A stretch of 64,000 nt of DNA from Phoronis australis (taxonomy: Eukaryota; Phoronida; Phoronidae), in assembly GCA_002633005.1 (NCBI GenBank), contig NMRA01000023.1:302580-366579 (forward strand), in the 5' to 3' direction. Below the pieces are notes generated by a model, which did not search any database, had not been told where the DNA came from, and saw nothing but the letters and a program-made list of their open reading frames with translations. The stretch's first letter is position 1, and every line of letters begins with the position of its first letter. Shown here one piece after another: positions 62,126 to 64,000 of the stretch. Position numbers and translations under genes: made by a program.

Positions 62126-64000
62126 GTCTTCTGGAAAACTTGCTTAATCTAAAACAACAGTGTAAGCTTACAAAGACAACATGTGTATAGAGAATAACAT
62201 TTAATAACCTCAGAAGTATTTTTTCACAAATTGAAATTGCACAGCATTCTTTACTAGGATAAGCACTCTACTGTGCAGCGGTGAATATACAAGTCAATTC
62301 ACTCCATTGCGTTGTTACTCTGGCAGTTTACACAAGATAGGTTGGGGGCATATCGGTAAAGGGAGTAAGTTGCAATGTGTTTTTTCCTTTCTTCTGTAAT
62401 GTATTCACGGTTATGCAGGATCTTATTTACTACGTCACTGTATTTAGCCTTAATATTTACAAAACCACACATTCAACTCAGTAAAAGCACATGGAAGTAG
62501 AAAACTTGACACAGAATTTAGTTAGGCCCATGCAAAAGCGAGCAGTTGAAGCAGGGTCATTTTTAGTATTAGTAAGACTATATAGACAGTGACCACCGCC
62601 TAGACCAGCCTTCAAGACGCCGTGAAGCTCTTATAGGCACCTCATATGTCGGAAGCTTTTCGGCAAATTATGACTAACTCTGATTAACACATAAATGTCA
62701 CATTGTTATTAGCACATTTTGCACATATAGAGGGACACCTTCAGGAGGCTGTCAGTGTTTTTAAATCCTAAGACAAAATCCTGCAATTAAACTTTTGCTT
62801 CAAGCGTCCTTCATTCAGTTGCGCAAACTGGCAGCTAGGCATTTTTACACTGTGCATGCTCCTGGAAGGCGCAGTGAAAACAGGAGCGCATGAGGTATTG
62901 AAAATGGCCAGTTGCCAATTTGAACAACTGAACAAAGGACAGAAGAGAAAAAGTTTGATTACAAGAATATTTTGTTCAGACAAGTTGTATTTGGAAGGCA
63001 TTAAAGACATTGACGACAGCTTCTATGTGCAAAAGGTAATACAACAACATGATTTTGATGTTTTAATCATACAGTGTGCGTCATAATTTGCCGAAACGCT
63101 TCCAATGTATAACGCCTCTATTAAGGAGCTTCACCGTCTCAAAGGCAGGTCAAGACAGTGGTCACTGTCTAAACCACAGGCATCCTCAGCTTCTGATAAT
63201 CCAAAACATTAAAAGGTCTAACATTCGGCATAGGAATTCCACAGGTACTTCACTTCAGCTGTTTATATTCAAACACAAATCTCAATAAAGTTTCACAAAA
63301 CAGGAATTCATTCTCCTGATAGCATTTACTGCATCCTGCTCCAGCTTAAAACACAAATCTTTCCAAAGATCGATGCCTCGCAACTCCAGTACCCGGGTCA
63401 CGTGAGTCGGTTCAAAGTCAAGTACGGAAATGCCCGATGAGTAAACTTCCACAATGAAACGGCAAATTTGCTGTTATCCATCCGTATCTCTTCGAGTAAT
63501 TACGTACTTGACCTCGAAATGACTCACGTGACCCGGCTACAGGAGATTTTTGCGAACTCACTGAAGCAGCAAGTCTATAAATGCTGTCACTACATTGGGA
63601 AAAAGAACAATTGCTCGTTGTTTGTTGAATCCCTGTTTTATGTAAATTTTTGAGATTTGAGTTAAATGGACGGCTGAAGTGAAAACCGTGAAATTCCTAT
63701 CCTGAGTGTCAGACCTTTTAGTATTATATTGTATTGGGGACAATCAGAAGCTAATTAAGGATGCCTGCGGTCTGGCCAATATATACTCAGCTTGCCGAAG
63801 GTCCACAAGAGGGCTTTTCAGCACTTGGTGAAATGGTAAACCAAACAATCTGGGAAGAAAATTCGTGTTTAGACTGTTAACCAAATCAAATTCCCTTAAC
63901 ACATTAAAAGAAAACTGCAAACTGTCTTAGCGGTTACGTTTCACCTCTTTTAACCTTCCTCTAACAAAAACGAAATATGCTGTTTTAAGAAACATTTGTA
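62126..64000. other. Unassigned DNA
   Basis: Upstream of the coiled-coil gene. Short open frames only (for example 62856-63086 on the plus strand) with no recognised domain. A pair of inverted CACGTGAGTC / GACTCACGTG blocks near 63400 and 63520 frame about 130 bp. No other structure noted. Confidence 0.3.

Overview
This is a eukaryotic, almost certainly invertebrate-animal genomic window. The evidence is split genes with GT-AG introns, AT-rich intergenic DNA, AATAAA signals, microsatellites and a dense load of animal-type transposons. Nothing prokaryotic is present. The combination of ecdysteroid-kinase-like genes, a THAP transposase, a SWIM/YqaJ protein, Penelope-like and mariner elements would suit an amphioxus, a hemichordate or a similar marine invertebrate. 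I cannot fix the species from sequence alone.

Layout. 1-12.8 kb: mostly unassigned DNA. It holds one short exon resembling the start of P2X7-C-type proteins (2.56-2.72 kb), a non-autonomous TIR transposon with a perfect 9-bp target duplication (3.9-5.35 kb), an old ~1.15-kb-spaced repeat pair (6.75-8.3 kb), a palindromic X-box (9.33 kb) and a possible orphan exon (10.7 kb). 12.8-21.8 kb: a ~9-kb autonomous DNA transposon of ISL2EU type. Its matching terminal inverted repeats enclose two convergent spliced genes: a five-exon SAP-SWIM-YqaJ nuclease (605 aa, + strand) and a THAP / DDE_Tnp_4 transposase (532 aa, - strand). The 3' end of the nuclease gene is amplified into a 156-bp tandem array. 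The right end of the element runs into an 873-bp assembly gap.

23.7-45.85 kb: a direct segmental duplication carrying two intact two-exon ecdysteroid-kinase-like (EcKL/CHK) genes of 443 and 444 aa. The copies act as each other's empty site and reveal later insertions: a solo LTR, a Penelope-like fragment inside a mariner, a block of interleaved inverted repeats, and more than 4 kb of intronic insertion in copy B. A broken mariner (29.3-31.1 kb) and a decayed LINE (32.8-34.2 kb) lie between them. The second duplication breakpoint falls inside the mariner.

45.9-62 kb: a minus-strand gene for an unrecognised ~346-aa coiled-coil protein. I assembled it from eleven coding exons, the first with only nine coding bases. 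Its introns hold a foldback element with 21-bp minisatellite arms, a 35-bp hairpin minisatellite, a tRNA-like SINE head and the GIY-YIG end of a Penelope-like element with a hammerhead-ribozyme-like motif. 62-64 kb is unassigned.

How the genes work together: the two transposon genes form one unit, a transposase that recognises and cuts the ends plus an accessory YqaJ-type exonuclease whose role in transposition is not known to me. The two kinase genes are recent paralogues, probably of detoxification or steroid-conjugation type. The coiled-coil gene is independent of both.
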